The position numbers and the translations under genes were made by a program. Positions 1 through 10,104 of a DNA stretch of 64,000 nucleotides are shown one piece after another. Every line of letters begins with the position of its first letter. Position 1 is the stretch's first letter. Below the pieces are notes generated by a model. It worked only from the letters and a program-made list of their open reading frames with translations. It ran no database searches and was not told the origin of the DNA. The DNA is from Anthostomella pinea (taxonomy: Eukaryota > Ascomycota > Sordariomycetes > Xylariales > Xylariaceae), in assembly GCA_963556695.1 (NCBI GenBank), contig CAUWAG010000012.1, positions 1,178,001-1,242,000 on the forward strand, read 5' to 3'.

Positions 1-273
1 GTGCATGCTTTGCTGCACTCAAAATTGTCCCGCCCGGACGGCACTACGGGCGGGTATGCAAAGTTGTACATTCCGGTCCGAGTGCTACGCTGAGCTGACA
101 AACGCGGGCAACCCCCCGATCTGCGGCACAGTCAAGCGGTATGCTGTCTCATGGCTGTCTGTCTGCCATGGTAATTCCAATACGCCACTCACTCCAGGGC
201 ACATCCGATCGATGCTGTGTATTGGCAGTTGCATACAGCACTACGGAGAGTACTATACGCTCTACAATCTAAG
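1..273. other. Upstream region of the transcription factor gene
   Basis: No gene is supported here. Open frames in this stretch run through the first intron of the downstream gene and have no recognisable domain. It presumably carries the promoter and 5' leader of the zinc-cluster gene starting at 274. I see no clear TATA element. Confidence 0.4.
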
Positions 274-2032
274 ATGCAGTCCGTCCTGCGTTGCGGCCAG
301 TGCAACAAGCCGTTCGACAAGCGTGAGTTGCGTTTCTTTAACGCCCGCTGCAACAGCAAGACTCCAGTGTACACTGACACCTTCGTACTCCAGAGTCAAC
401 GCTGACGAGGCATGGGTATTACTGTCGGTCTCGGAAAGCTGGCAGCATCAACCGGCCACGGTCTTGTATCGCATGCGCCAGAGGCAAGGCCGGCTGCGAC
501 CACAGGCGTCCTGAATGTTCAAGATGCATGTCCAAGGCCATTGAATGCCACTACTCGGTCAGCACGCCGAGAGCCACGGGGCCAGCCACTCCGCACGGCG
601 ATGATATGCCCGCCGAACGGGGCACCGTGGCCCCTTCGTCGGGCCCAGACCCTCCCGGTACTGGCAACAGTCGAGAAGAAGCAAGCGACGGTACCGATAT
701 GCTTCTCAGTGATGCGCTCGTCATTCCAGACTCAGGATTCGCCGGCTTTGGGGGCGAGTCGGGCGAGTATCCTGCTTGGGACGATCCCGGGATTGGTCTA
801 GTCGACTTCTTGAACGCGCAGACAGGCCAACATTTCCTTTCACCGGGATCACCATTCGCGGCCCATCATCCAATGACCCCTTCGTCTGGTCAGACATTAC
901 GAGTGCAGCCAGGAATGTCCCCCTCCAACTTCTCTATCCCGGCAACACCAAGCAGCGCCGTCAGGTCACTAATCCAGCGACCCAAAATGCAAGCTGGCGC
1001 ACAAAGGATCGCGAACCTCATCTTCCACACTCTGAAATCGTATCCCTTGATGATGCTACACCATAACAATCTTCCACCCTTTGTCCATCCGAGCTTGCTT
1101 TCATCCGTTGGGGAGGATGTCCACATGGAGCCCCTGACCAACTGTATCAGCCTTGTGCACATGATCAGTAGCAGGGTCCAGGGCAGTCGGAGGTTATTTT
1201 GGAAGAATGTGCGCCACGAATGCGAACGCTTGTCGGAAGAGGTACGTTGAAGTGAAGCACATGCTTCCGAAAGAAGGGTGACAAGGAACTGATACGACTT
1301 GTTCAGCATGAGACATTGACCAAGTGGGAGCTACTCGCAGCCATGCAAGCACTCTCTATCTACGTTCTAATACGCTTGGATGAGGGCGAGACGGACCACA
1401 ACAACTTTGACTTTTTGTTGGTGAAAGCGGTGACTGTGAGTCCAGCTTTCCCCTGATCCCCTCGGGCCTGGACACTGATGAGGAAACTCAGGTCATCGCC
1501 CAAGATCTCACCAGCAGCGACGTCACATGCCACACGCAGTGCGCACTATGCAACAATGGACTCGAAACCAGTTGGAAAGAGTGGATTTTTAGGGAATCAA
1601 GACGAAGGTCAGACCTCACCCCCATCCTGCCAGATTGGCGGAGACATTAACATGACGAAAAGAATGGCCGTGGTATATCGAGTGGTGAACATGCTCGTCT
1701 ACTTCCAACCAGCAGCAATGTGCGAATTGCCCGAAGACTTCTTGCTCGCGCCATTGCCCGCGAGGAGGCAACTGTGGGAAGCAGGCGACGAGTTCATGTG
1801 GAAGGCAGAAAGTCAGAGGGGCCCCGGCATCCAGGTTTCCTTCGGGTTAGCCTCGGAAGGCGAGCTTGTCAAGCTGGACGAGAGCCGACTTTCCTGTAGT
1901 GATGCTTGGCTGGCCAAACAGTCGGACGGTGCAAGGACTCCGTCAAGGAGCATCGCAAGCTGGGAGGAGTGGTGCGCGGGCATCGATGGATTTGGTGGGC
2001 TAGTTCTTCTTGCCGCTTCTTTGATCGTGTAG
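274..2032 (+). CDS. C2HC + Zn2Cys6 zinc-cluster transcription factor, five exons
   Basis: A nuclear DNA-binding regulator is inferred. Exons are 274-322, 394-1241, 1307-1435, 1492-1607 and 1663-2032, joining in frame to 1512 nt (503 residues). Introns of 71, 65, 56 and 55 nt start with GT; the last uses an AAG acceptor. Residues C7, C10, H23 and C27 form a C2H2-like finger. Directly after it, C41-x2-C44-x6-C51-x6-C58-x2-C61-x6-C68 is a canonical zinc binuclear cluster (around SCIACARGKAGC). The rest resembles the fungal regulator C-terminal region, with WELLAAMQALSIY and FGGLVLLAASL motifs. No lesion is seen. The start at 274 sits just before the first finger. Its targets are unknown, and no biosynthetic cluster lies beside it within the window. 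Confidence 0.8.
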
Positions 2033-2249
2033 CTTTTCTATTTGCTTCATCCGCTTCCTCGGCGTTACTAGACATCACAAAGGTGTTTGGATGATATGTC
2101 TCATGCATCTGGGGCCACTCGTGACACTGTATGCATCTCAGGTTGCTCAACTATACCTGGGATATACTTCCATGGGGCTGAGCTCAATTTGACACCCATT
2201 GGAGTCGCTGGGAACAGAGAAATCGTAGCACTCAGCCAAGCGCACGAGG

Positions 2250-3715
2250 TTCAAGCATTAGGAATGGGATGATGCCAACATTTTTCCGGGGTAACTAAAC
2301 TTCAAAGGTCACGTTTCCCACTGGGCCGAGAAGGCTAGTAGGGTAGCAAATCACCTTCGAGGACTATGCAACACGGTCAAAGGACTTCCAGTAAAGTCAA
2401 CCAGGAGGGCTGCAATAGCTTGTGTTATCCCCATTCTTACACACGGCTTGGAGGCCTGGTACCCGGGAATGGAAAAGACTAGGAGCTTAGGCGGGACATT
2501 AGCGTGTCGCATCAAGGGGCTTCTCGCAACGATAGATGCCGTACTACGAACGGCGATCAGGGCTATCTTGCCGGTCTGGAAAACACACCCTGGACATATC
2601 CTCCACTTTGAATCACAAATTCCCCCAGCAGGAGTTCTCGCGGAGTCAATAAGACGACGTCACGGCCTCCGGCTCGGACGAATAGACCAGAGACACCCTA
2701 TCGTCGGCAGGCTCCGAGTACAAGCTCGCAAGGAACCGACACGGCTATAAAGGAGCTACCAGCTAGTTCCTAACTTCCAGAGACCGATACTCACCAAGCC
2801 ATCGTGGAAAAAGCCCCCAACCCGTAAGGACAAAGACGAAGAAATATAGCTCTTTAAGCGATGGCTACGGGGGAGAAACGTGGATACTGACCTTGTCATC
2901 TACTCGGATGGATCGCAGCTGGACGACCAAGGCACAACCCGCACTGGATGGGGTTTCACCATCAGGAAAGGCGACACTACACAAGAAGTGTATCGGGGAG
3001 AGGGCAGACTCCTCCAAGCAGAAGTGGTAGATGCTAAAGTCCATGGCGCTCTCCAAGGTCTCGCAGCAGACAGGGCGATTGGGCGCGACAAACGGCTGTA
3101 CGTCTGCCTCGACAACACCTCGGTGGTAGATGGGCTCAATGGGACCCCACCCGAGACATCACAGAACATTTTCATACGATTTCAAGAACTCGCCACAGCA
3201 CACACTCCTGGGGTGACCGTCAAGTGGATCCCTGGACACAGAGATATTGATGGAAACGAAGCTGCTGACGCACTAGCAAAAGAGGGTGCCATGCTAGAAA
3301 CGGAAGCGACGAACCTTCCCACAATCTCTTGGGTAAAGAGAGATCTCAAGAGGAAGGGCAAGAGAGAATTCGATCAATGGTGGGAAGGTCAATCAGAACC
3401 TAGGTATCAAGAAGTATACTCGCATGCGGTAACCAAAAGGAACCTCATATCTTTCCGAAGGAGCACTTCACACAGACTTCTAGCGGCCAGATCTGGACAT
3501 GGCGACTTTGCTGGATACCACGAACGTTTCGGGCATATATACTCGAATGACCACTACAGCTGTGGTGAAAGGAAAACACCGCAACATATTTTCTTTTGCG
3601 ACTGTATGATTCTCAACTGGGGTGTCTACCATCAACTGTTGTGTTGCTCCTCAGACTGTGGTATGCTGGCTGGCTACTCACTGAAGAGGATGGTTGCTAA
3701 GGTTTCTTGACGGTC
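2250..3715 (+). mobile_element. LINE (Tad-like) 3' end: RT C-terminus, RNase H, zinc knuckle
   Basis: One reading frame from about 2295 holds the end of a reverse transcriptase (HVSHWAEKASRVANHL, ILTHGLEAWYPG), broken by stops near 2748 and 2850. RNase H then runs from 2880 with YSDGS, a middle acidic residue, CLDNTSVV and PGHRDIDGNEAAD, in the right order. The end has a Cys/His pattern, CGERKTPQHIFFC. The 5' part (ORF1, endonuclease, RT core) is missing. This fits a 5'-truncated non-LTR element. The stretch 2252-2295 recurs around 51065-51108. Confidence 0.85.
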
Positions 3716-3789
3716 CCACCTCGGCCACTGCCCGAGCCGTCAGCATCTGCATCTCCATCCCCAGCATAATCTTGTCCAACCTGCTGCTC

Positions 3790-3990
3790 CACGTTCACCG
3801 CCCCCACTGGAGATCTTCCGGTGTCTATTTCCGGCTCCCATTCAACAACTATAAGTGCCTCGGATTATATGTCCAGACATCCATGTGGATCCCAGCCACT
3901 GGATTCAGCCACCAGTACCTTATCGGATCACCTGTCATCCAGGGCATTCTACGATAAGATTACCTGGGATGGCTGGGATAATACACACGC
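3790..3990 (+). repeat. LTR-C fragment
   Basis: This matches 24760-24975 closely, including the shared run GGAGATCTTCC and the block around ACCTTATCGGAT, with an internal deletion near 3848. Related copies lie at 7378-7565 and 29545-29876 in reverse. The family starts TGTCAGAT or TGTTAGAT in its better copies, so I call it an LTR; no coding region is attached here. Confidence 0.6.
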
Positions 3991-4074
3991 AACCAGCGGA
4001 AGTATTCCTTTGCGAGGTATTCTGGTGAGAAGAGACCTCGTAGCGCGACGAGTCTGGATGGCTATTGTGACATT

Positions 4075-4310
4075 TGATGGCCAATAATTCTCAGTCGTCT
4101 TTCGAGTTGCCTTACGGTTTGCCTGTAGTAACCAGAGCATGTAAGAGAAGCCGATGGCTCGTTGCCTTACGGTTTGCCTGTAGTAACCAGAGCATGTAAG
4201 AGAAGCCGATAGCTCCTCAGAATGCTTGGTTGACGATGACAGTCAGACAGGCACCAAACCCCACCGGAGGCCTATCCGAAGCCGTGTAATCAAGCATCCA
4301 TAGGCCAAAA
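4075..4310 (+). repeat. MITE-like repeat fragment with internal tandem duplication
   Basis: Homologous to 26440-26600 and, inverted, to 55700-55850. A 55-bp block (from GTTGCCTTACGG) is present twice in tandem at 4106-4160 and 4161-4215 with a single obvious difference. The other copies have this block once, so the duplication is local. Non-coding. Confidence 0.7.
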
Positions 4311-4613
4311 GCCCACGGACGGATCAGAAGATACCAAAGCAAGGCAAGTACAGAGGGATTCGGAAATTGCCAGAAGAACGTGCAAATCGTGCAACGAGAA
4401 CATCAACCCTACAGGAGGTAAAATGCGGGCATCGACATCTGTAGGACGAGTACCAACTTGGGATGGTAACTCGTCGAGGTTGACCGTGTTGTTTCTGTTA
4501 CCAGAATGGGAGATTACACCTCCAATGGCCTAGTCTGAGAAATCTATCGCAATAACTGTCTTCCTTGAAGGGTTAATACAGATAATGCCCAACAAAGGCT
4601 TATCTTGTCCTAA

Positions 4614-4805
4614 TCAATTACCTAAGTGCAAGGCCGACGCGGCAAGCTCTCGGGTGATGTGAATATCATCTTCAGGCAGTAAGATGAGGACATTCCCACG
4701 ACTCAATCCAGCAGCAGCAAAGCATTCCTTTGGGAGAAGTGGTTGCATCGTGGTGGAAAACGCTCGTAGCCCGCTGATTAGTAACGTCTCTGCAGCCGCC
4801 TCCAC
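4614..4805 (-). pseudogene. Dispersed gene fragment, family unknown
   Basis: An open stretch of 63 codons (contains LLISGLRAFSTTMQPLL and LPEDDIHITREL) that recurs in opposite orientation at about 30210-30400, where it carries stops. Conservation at the protein level suggests a former exon that was copied around rather than a transposon end. I do not recognise the protein. Confidence 0.4.
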
Positions 4806-4829
4806 GTCAGTAGCATTGTTCGCAACTTG

Positions 4830-6190
4830 TTATATTATGTTCCATTCCTGCATTTCGCGAGTCACAAACCGGACATTCTCTTTCTGAGTAGATATAGAAC
4901 CTCCAATGTATCTGCTCTGTCCCCCGATCGGCGGCGCCTCAAGCGGTAAGTCCAGCGCCGGCCTGGCAGATTGATTCAAGGGCAACAATGGCTGATCTTG
5001 TTTTTGGCTATCTTCATTTTGACTCGCGTCCGTCCAGTCAACGAAGGAGGCCTCTTCATACGCGCTCTGCTCATCGCGGGGCCTGACCAAGCTAGATATG
5101 GATTCGTATAGGTCATTATGGCCCGACGGACGGTGTAGAGAATAGGCAGTGTGAGAATACACAGATTGCGTCACGCCCTCATGGTTATCATTGCTTTCTT
5201 TAACAAAGAAAGCTAATAGAACGCTCTTCCGGATAAAGAAAGACGTAACCCGTGTATCTGAACTATTTCTTGCCCTGATATTTTCTAAGACTATCAAGTG
5301 CTTGTCGTGCTGATGCTGTGTTTCGCTCGGAAATCCGCATCTTCTCTTTCTCTCGACCTTATCTGCCCTCATATTGGCTGTCCGCGGCATATCGCTTCTA
5401 GGAAGTTCATCGTCTGCAGCAGCTGGACCTAGTACCCGGGATCTTAATTCGTTGATGCGCTCGTTTTTAAATCCCTGTTTGTAGGCCTCCATGGCCACAC
5501 CATACAAGACTACTTCCTTGGCCTTTTCGGTTTGTACTTTCGCCAAGATGTTCTTCTTATGCGTCGGTTGTGATAGGTCGGGATAGTTCTGCGCTACGTA
5601 CAACCACAAGCGTTCTTCTTGCTGTCTAAATTCATCTCGGTTCTGCTGAAAAGAATCCCAAAGAGCTGCATCAACAGTCTGATTGCTCCTGCCTGAGAGG
5701 CCGATGACGAGCCGCATGCTTTCCGCGCAGGACTCCAGGTATTTGGCATCTTTGAAGAATGTATACAGTGAAGGTATCGGGCAGTCGATCGCAAGTAAGT
5801 TTTTAAAGATCCCTTTACGCTCTTCGGAGTTGAAGCTTTGAAGTATCTCTCCACTCTGAAGCCGAGACTGGAGGCTTTGGGCGTCTATAGCGGAAAACTT
5901 GGGACATGTCAGCTCCAATGCCTTCACGTCGGCGGCCGTAATCCGATCCATGGTTAAAAGGTCTCTATTGAATATTCTGGTCCATATTACGAGAATATGG
6001 CTCAGATAGTTAAAAACCTTCTATACTAAATATAAGCTTATTGAGTTGGAAATGGGCTGGCTTGACTTACCTCATCGCACCTCATAGCCAATATCTTGTG
6101 GACTGAGCCTAAATTCATCCCCTGCCATAGGCCGGGAATACACAGTAAGCGGTCAAATGCCTCTACAAGACTCTTCTCGGAGGCATTGCC
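4830..6190 (-). CDS. DUF3723-like fungal protein, 5' part uncertain
   Basis: The main exon has 373 open codons from 5951 to 4830 and resembles fungal DUF3723 proteins (ALELTCPKFSAIDAQSLQ, NLLAIDCPIPSLYTFFKDAK). Family similarity continues upstream of that ATG: NYLSHILVIWTRIF runs directly into it, and after a GT-AG intron beginning near 6071 the segment EAFDRLLCIPGLWQGMNLG lies at 6190-6072. The true start is therefore upstream and not resolved. No function is established for the family to my knowledge. The middle is rich in Lys/Arg. It may be a decayed copy, since the 5' end has no clear ATG in frame. Confidence 0.6.
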
Positions 6191-6199
6191 CTCACTGTG

Positions 6200-6790
6200 G
6201 CAATAATGGGTACATCGGCGGTGTCGGAGCAGCTGTTTAAGACATCGACGGCAATGCGGAGTTAGAGACTCTCAGTAGCTTTCGACATCTAGATCTCCTG
6301 CGTGATAACTTTTGCGAATATGGAAAAACTGCTGACCGGATTCTCTACCAGCATTATTCTCTCTCTCCATTCCTAATATACAACCTGGGATGCGTTGCCG
6401 TAGTGCGAGTGTTGTACAAAGATCCAAGGTGCAAGTTTTACTGCTGAGCCTTATGGCGAGGGAGGCTCGTCACACTAATAGGGCAGAAATTTGTTTTTTG
6501 ATCCAGTTCTTACTCTAGGTTCAGGTCTTGGTCACAATCTAATTCCGGCTGATGATTCCGTTTTATTTTCCCTGAATATTGTCCAATTTATCCCATAATT
6601 CATTGCAAACTCACCCATATATGCAGTAAAGTAACCCTATTTAGATCAGAATTTCTGGAAGCCATTAATGATCCGCTTTTGAACTATAGCTCAGGCATTT
6701 GATCGTAAAGGAGCGCGGAAGCAACGTCCATCTAAATAGAATGTAATTGTACAGTATCACTCCACCATAGAACTCGACAGAAGTCACAGA
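6200..6790. other. No gene recognised, AT-rich
   Basis: About 590 bp with no convincing coding signal on either strand. It may contain upstream remains of the DUF3723-like gene near 6190-6260, but stops interrupt every frame I followed. Confidence 0.35.
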
Positions 6791-6791
6791 C

Positions 6792-7037
6792 ATGTCCTAT
6801 CTTCCGTTAAATGATGAAAGACACGGACCATCCCATCCCATGGTTAAGAGCAAAAGAGACATTAACGACCTGACCGAGATGAGATCATCGACTCGGAGTT
6901 TGGGGAGTTTGGGTCCGAGCGCGAAGCTGCTCCACAACATCGAAGTCGACCACATAACCATCAACCCGGGCGAGAAGTACGGCAATACGAGACTAGAAAG
7001 TCCTATTCTAGGTTTAGTATCTCATGAGCTCCATTAA
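6792..7037 (+). CDS. Small hypothetical ORF (81 aa)
   Basis: An isolated open frame with no recognised motif, hydrophilic, ending in SHELH. Nothing around it supports expression, and it could be chance. The next open frame at 7024-7209 overlaps its end and is equally anonymous. Confidence 0.15.
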   Translation: MSYLPLNDERHGPSHPMVKSKRDINDLTEMRSSTRSLGSLGPSAKLLHNIEVDHITINPGEKYGNTRLESPILGLVSHELH

Positions 7038-7344
7038 GCAACGCGATGCCTTTAAATTGCGGAAGATTCGATTTGTTACACGAGAGTTAGGTGCAGCTAA
7101 ACTCGAACGCGCTCTGGCAGAAAGAGTGAGATCTGGTTCGTTCGTCACGAACATTAGCTTTAGTTTCCCTAGGATCCAGTTCCCAACGGCATGCCATAAA
7201 AACTATTAAAAAGCTGTTTGTCGATCTAACTAGTCCAGAATTTGCTATCCTGGCATAATCCTTGAATTAAATAAACTAAACTAAACTAAACCGTGAACAT
7301 ATCTAGCATAAAGGCCGGTTGATGTGGAGAATAAAATCACTAGT

Positions 7345-7375
7345 GTCGGGCCGTTCCGTACGGTATGGTCAGGAC
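7345..7375 (+). repeat. Short repeat end of the ACTAGTGTCGG family
   Basis: Contains ACTAGTGTCGGGCCGTTCCG followed by TACGG and GTCAGGAC. Similar sequence occurs at 11519, 12333, 12597, 13430 and 40992, all in the same orientation. It looks like the terminal motif of a DNA element, perhaps hAT-like, but no matching opposite end or transposase was found. Here it directly abuts the LTR-C copy. Confidence 0.4.
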
Positions 7376-7377
7376 TT

Positions 7378-7565
7378 TGATTGTGTTGAATGGGAGCCGG
7401 AAATAGACACCGGAAGATCTCCAGTGGGGCAGAGACGCACAGGGCATCTGACCCACCCAGAAGTTAGATCATCAATTTCTGCACGCTCAAGGGGTGAAGC
7501 AGAAGAACAACGATAACAAGACACATTTGACAACCTAAATAATCTGAACTCGCTTGTATCTGACA
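7378..7565 (-). repeat. LTR-C, truncated copy
   Basis: Reverse-strand copy of the repeat at 24621. Its end at 7565 reads TGTCAGATACAAGCGAG on the minus strand, matching the TG-starting end of the other copies. It is cut at about 7378, where the ACTAGTGTCGG repeat begins. Confidence 0.65.
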
Positions 7566-7609
7566 TAATAAGATGAATTAAGTGCGATAAAGGGTTCCGA
7601 TTTAGGGAG

Positions 7610-8045
7610 ACCTGGACCGGGTCCCTAAGGCCGATTGATGGATAGCACCGGACGACAAACTACAAGAGCTGGTTGATAATGCCCAAAACAGGATTCACGA
7701 GCTCCCCCGGCTAGGTCTATCCCCTGGCCAAATGGGTACCTTTATGCAGAGCTTAATCGACGTGATCCAAGGCTGCGTCAGGACAGTGGGCAAGAAGCCC
7801 CGCCAATCTAGGCCCACTGCTTGGTGGAATAACGAATGCAAAGCAGCTGTTAAGACATACAGGGCCTTTTCCAAACAGACCGCAAGCCAAGAAGGGCGGA
7901 ATTCGGCTCGACGGGACTTTCGCCGCGTGGTTCGGAAAGCCAGGAGAGAGTACTGGCGGACTCTGATCGATTCAGCAACCGAACCAAAGGACGTATACAG
8001 AATCGTTTCCTGGCACAAGCTATCAGTGGGACTGCGGGCGTCTAA
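7610..8045 (+). mobile_element. LINE fragment (endonuclease-RT linker)
   Basis: Encodes the linker also found intact in the copy at 10370-10750 (PTAWWNNECKAAVKTYRAF, RRDFRRVVRKARREYW). The two are about 90 percent alike by eye. It is bounded on the right at about 8045 by unrelated sequence leading into Copia DNA. Only this internal slice remains. Confidence 0.8.
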
Positions 8046-8299
8046 CCAGCTAGAGGACTGCGCCACCAGGGGATTTTGTATGGTCAGGAGACCGCCCTCT
8101 ACCCGTCCAAGCGTACGGCAATATGCAAGATTATCAGCTTTCCAAATATAGCTTACTGCCCCTCACTCCTCACTACTCTTGTATCCCTGCGAGAACCCAA
8201 ACGGAGAGGATATTAGTGGGACAACAAGGAAAGGCAGACCAGTCTCAAAAGAAGAGAGAATACCTTGGTCGGCCATATCAAGGACATGTACGGCCAATA

Positions 8300-8915
8300 T
8301 TCATCGACTACCAACCGAACGACCCGAACGCTATGTTTCACACCGCACAACCAAGCAAGAAGCATCTACACAACTCATGGGCCAGAAGACCTCCCCTCAC
8401 TGGGAACGCGTGGCTATGGCATCGACGACTAGGACACCCTGGCCCAGAAGCTTTGGAACACCTAGTGCGCGCATCTCAGGGGGTGGTCATCCGAGGACCA
8501 ACGAGAGTGGAATGCGAGTCATGCGGAATCTCTAAGGCCAGACAGTATATACAGAGAGCACCACGATCTAACTACGAAGATCCAGGAGAGAGATTAGCTC
8601 TAGACTTCCACGATTACGAGAGATCGCTGTTCAACGAGTCATCTCATATGGTCTTTACGTGCAGAAACTCTGGTGTCTCATGGGACTATGCTCTCGAGAA
8701 TCGAACTCCGCAAACAATCATCCGTGTGGTGTCAACGCACCTCTTATGGCTGGAACGCCAATACGACATCAAAGTCAAGGTAGTTGAAACAGACAATGAG
8801 ATATACATTAACAAGCCAGATATATGAAGATGGCTAGAAGCCCGCGCGATCAAGGTAGAGCCCTCGGCTCCCAATACACAAGCCCAGAACGGAGGTGCCG
8901 AGCGCCCAGGGGGTG
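8300..8915 (+). mobile_element. Copia retrotransposon: GAG-pre-integrase and integrase
   Basis: WLWHRRLGHPGPEALEHL plus CESCGISKARQ is the His/Cys pre-integrase module. Integrase follows with LALDFHDYE (first Asp), VVETDNEIY (second Asp) and NTQAQNGGAERP (Glu). A TGA interrupts it at about 8825. It stops abruptly at about 8920, where the coding strand switches to the M16 fragment. Reverse transcriptase and LTRs are absent. Confidence 0.85.
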
Positions 8916-9969
8916 TCGGGAAGAAGAGATAAAGTTCCCTTGAGTCCATGACAGGCTTTGCAAAACATTGTATCGATAGATTGTCCTTGTTGAACGGCAC
9001 CTCGTCGTCCCAGCGGTTCGGTGCTAGGTTCTTGTTCGGTACGCCGGAGAAAAGATCCGCTACCCAACTCTGCAATACATCCAGCGGTTCCCTGCCAAGG
9101 ACACATAGTTTCATCCGGTTGGCGGAGTAATGCTTTGCATGGAAGTCGATGAACTTTTGCCGCACGTCGATGCCTTTAGACTCGGGGCCCGTCTTTAGCA
9201 CTTCAAAGTTGCCTGTGGAGAAGTGGCAATACGGATGATTAGGATTGGACTGCGACTTTTCCAGCTGGTGCAGGCGCCGCTGGTCACTCTGCAGATTCTT
9301 CTTGTTCTCAGCCACGGGCCCTTGCACGTCAGAACATTCTTGATCCCGGCTATAATTAGGGTAGAGGTCGAGATGCATCTGCATGAGTTGGCAGAGGACG
9401 GGCAAAGAACTTGGTTTGGACTGCGAGGATACATAGCCAGCCACCTTTACCAGGTCCTGATTCTCCCGAAAGAGTCGCAGTTCTTTAAAGAGCCTTTTCT
9501 TTTCTGATCTGAGTTGTTTGATGTGGATGTTGGCATACGCTAATCTGCCTTCGAGGAGATCGACAGCTGAATCCAACCGGCGGTTGTCATGCTGGAGACT
9601 CTCGTTGCGACGTTGGAGCCTTTCGTTGTCATTCTGGAGACACTCGTTGGCACGCTGGAGTCTCTCGTTGTCTTGCGTATCGCGCTGGATATCTTGGGCA
9701 ACAACATCCAGTTGTTTCCGAGCCTCATTGAAGGTCTGATTGACATTGTCGCAGAACTGTGTGTATGGCCGAGACGAGAAAAGAAGTTCTGTATGTGTAT
9801 TGCCTTGTTTGTATGGGGTAGACACGAGATGGCTGAAGCATTGTGGCTGGAATGTGTGGCTGGATGATTTGGTAGCGTCGATAATCTGATGAGGTTCACC
9901 ATGATTTCCCTGGCAGTGGATGGGGTTGCCGTGAACCATATTTGGCGAAGAATGGTAATTTAGAAACAT
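8686..9969 (-). CDS. Chimeric ORF: coiled coil + M16 peptidase (STE23-like) fragment
   Basis: 427 open codons. Residues about 95-170 form a heptad-rich coiled coil (DNERLQRANECLQN, DNERLQRRNESLQH). Residues about 219-349 match the interior of insulin-degrading/STE23 metallopeptidases (ENKKNLQSD, SNPNHPYCHFSTGN, FHAKHYSANRMKL, CFAKPVMDSREL). The zinc-binding HxxEH region, N-terminal in that family, is absent, so peptidase activity is not expected. The last roughly 78 residues, from PPGRSAPPFW onward, are antisense to Copia integrase. The ORF therefore joins three unrelated sources without a stop. Expression is unknown; it may be a pseudogene assembled by rearrangement. Confidence 0.55.
   Translation of the reverse strand: MFLNYHSSPNMVHGNPIHCQGNHGEPHQIIDATKSSSHTFQPQCFSHLVSTPYKQGNTHTELLFSSRPYTQFCDNVNQTFNEARKQLDVVAQDIQRDTQDNERLQRANECLQNDNERLQRRNESLQHDNRRLDSAVDLLEGRLAYANIHIKQLRSEKKRLFKELRLFRENQDLVKVAGYVSSQSKPSSLPVLCQLMQMHLDLYPNYSRDQECSDVQGPVAENKKNLQSDQRRLHQLEKSQSNPNHPYCHFSTGNFEVLKTGPESKGIDVRQKFIDFHAKHYSANRMKLCVLGREPLDVLQSWVADLFSGVPNKNLAPNRWDDEVPFNKDNLSIQCFAKPVMDSRELYLFFPTPPGRSAPPFWACVLGAEGSTLIARASSHLHISGLLMYISLSVSTTLTLMSYWRSSHKRCVDTTRMIVCGVRFSRA
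9584..9667 (-). repeat. 42-bp tandem duplication within the coiled coil
   Basis: Two 42-bp units (9584-9625 and 9626-9667) encode 14-residue, two-heptad repeats, with a third diverged unit next to them. Heptad duplication is a usual way for coiled coils to lengthen, and it keeps the frame. Confidence 0.65.
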
Positions 9970-9995
9970 ATACGGTAGCTGTTGTCATGACTTGC

Positions 9996-10007
9996 TTTAT
10001 AAAAAGG
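9996..10007 (-). promoter_or_regulatory. Possible TATA element for the chimeric ORF
   Basis: The minus strand reads TTTTTATAAAGC about 30-40 bp before the ATG at 9969. The position is plausible for a core promoter, though such AT runs are common. LINE DNA begins only about 100 bp further upstream. Confidence 0.25.
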
Positions 10008-10104
10008 GAGGCAGACAAAGAAAATCCTCCCGCAAGCTATGGGTCTGGAATGTAGGCTTGTGCTGCTGAGCGAGATGACCTGTAATATTGTGGCGACACA
10101 TCCT

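Noticed and set aside
5..514. 169-codon ORF at the left end
   Set aside because: It overlaps the spliced transcription factor in another frame. The zinc-finger cysteines are in the spliced frame, so this is a shadow.
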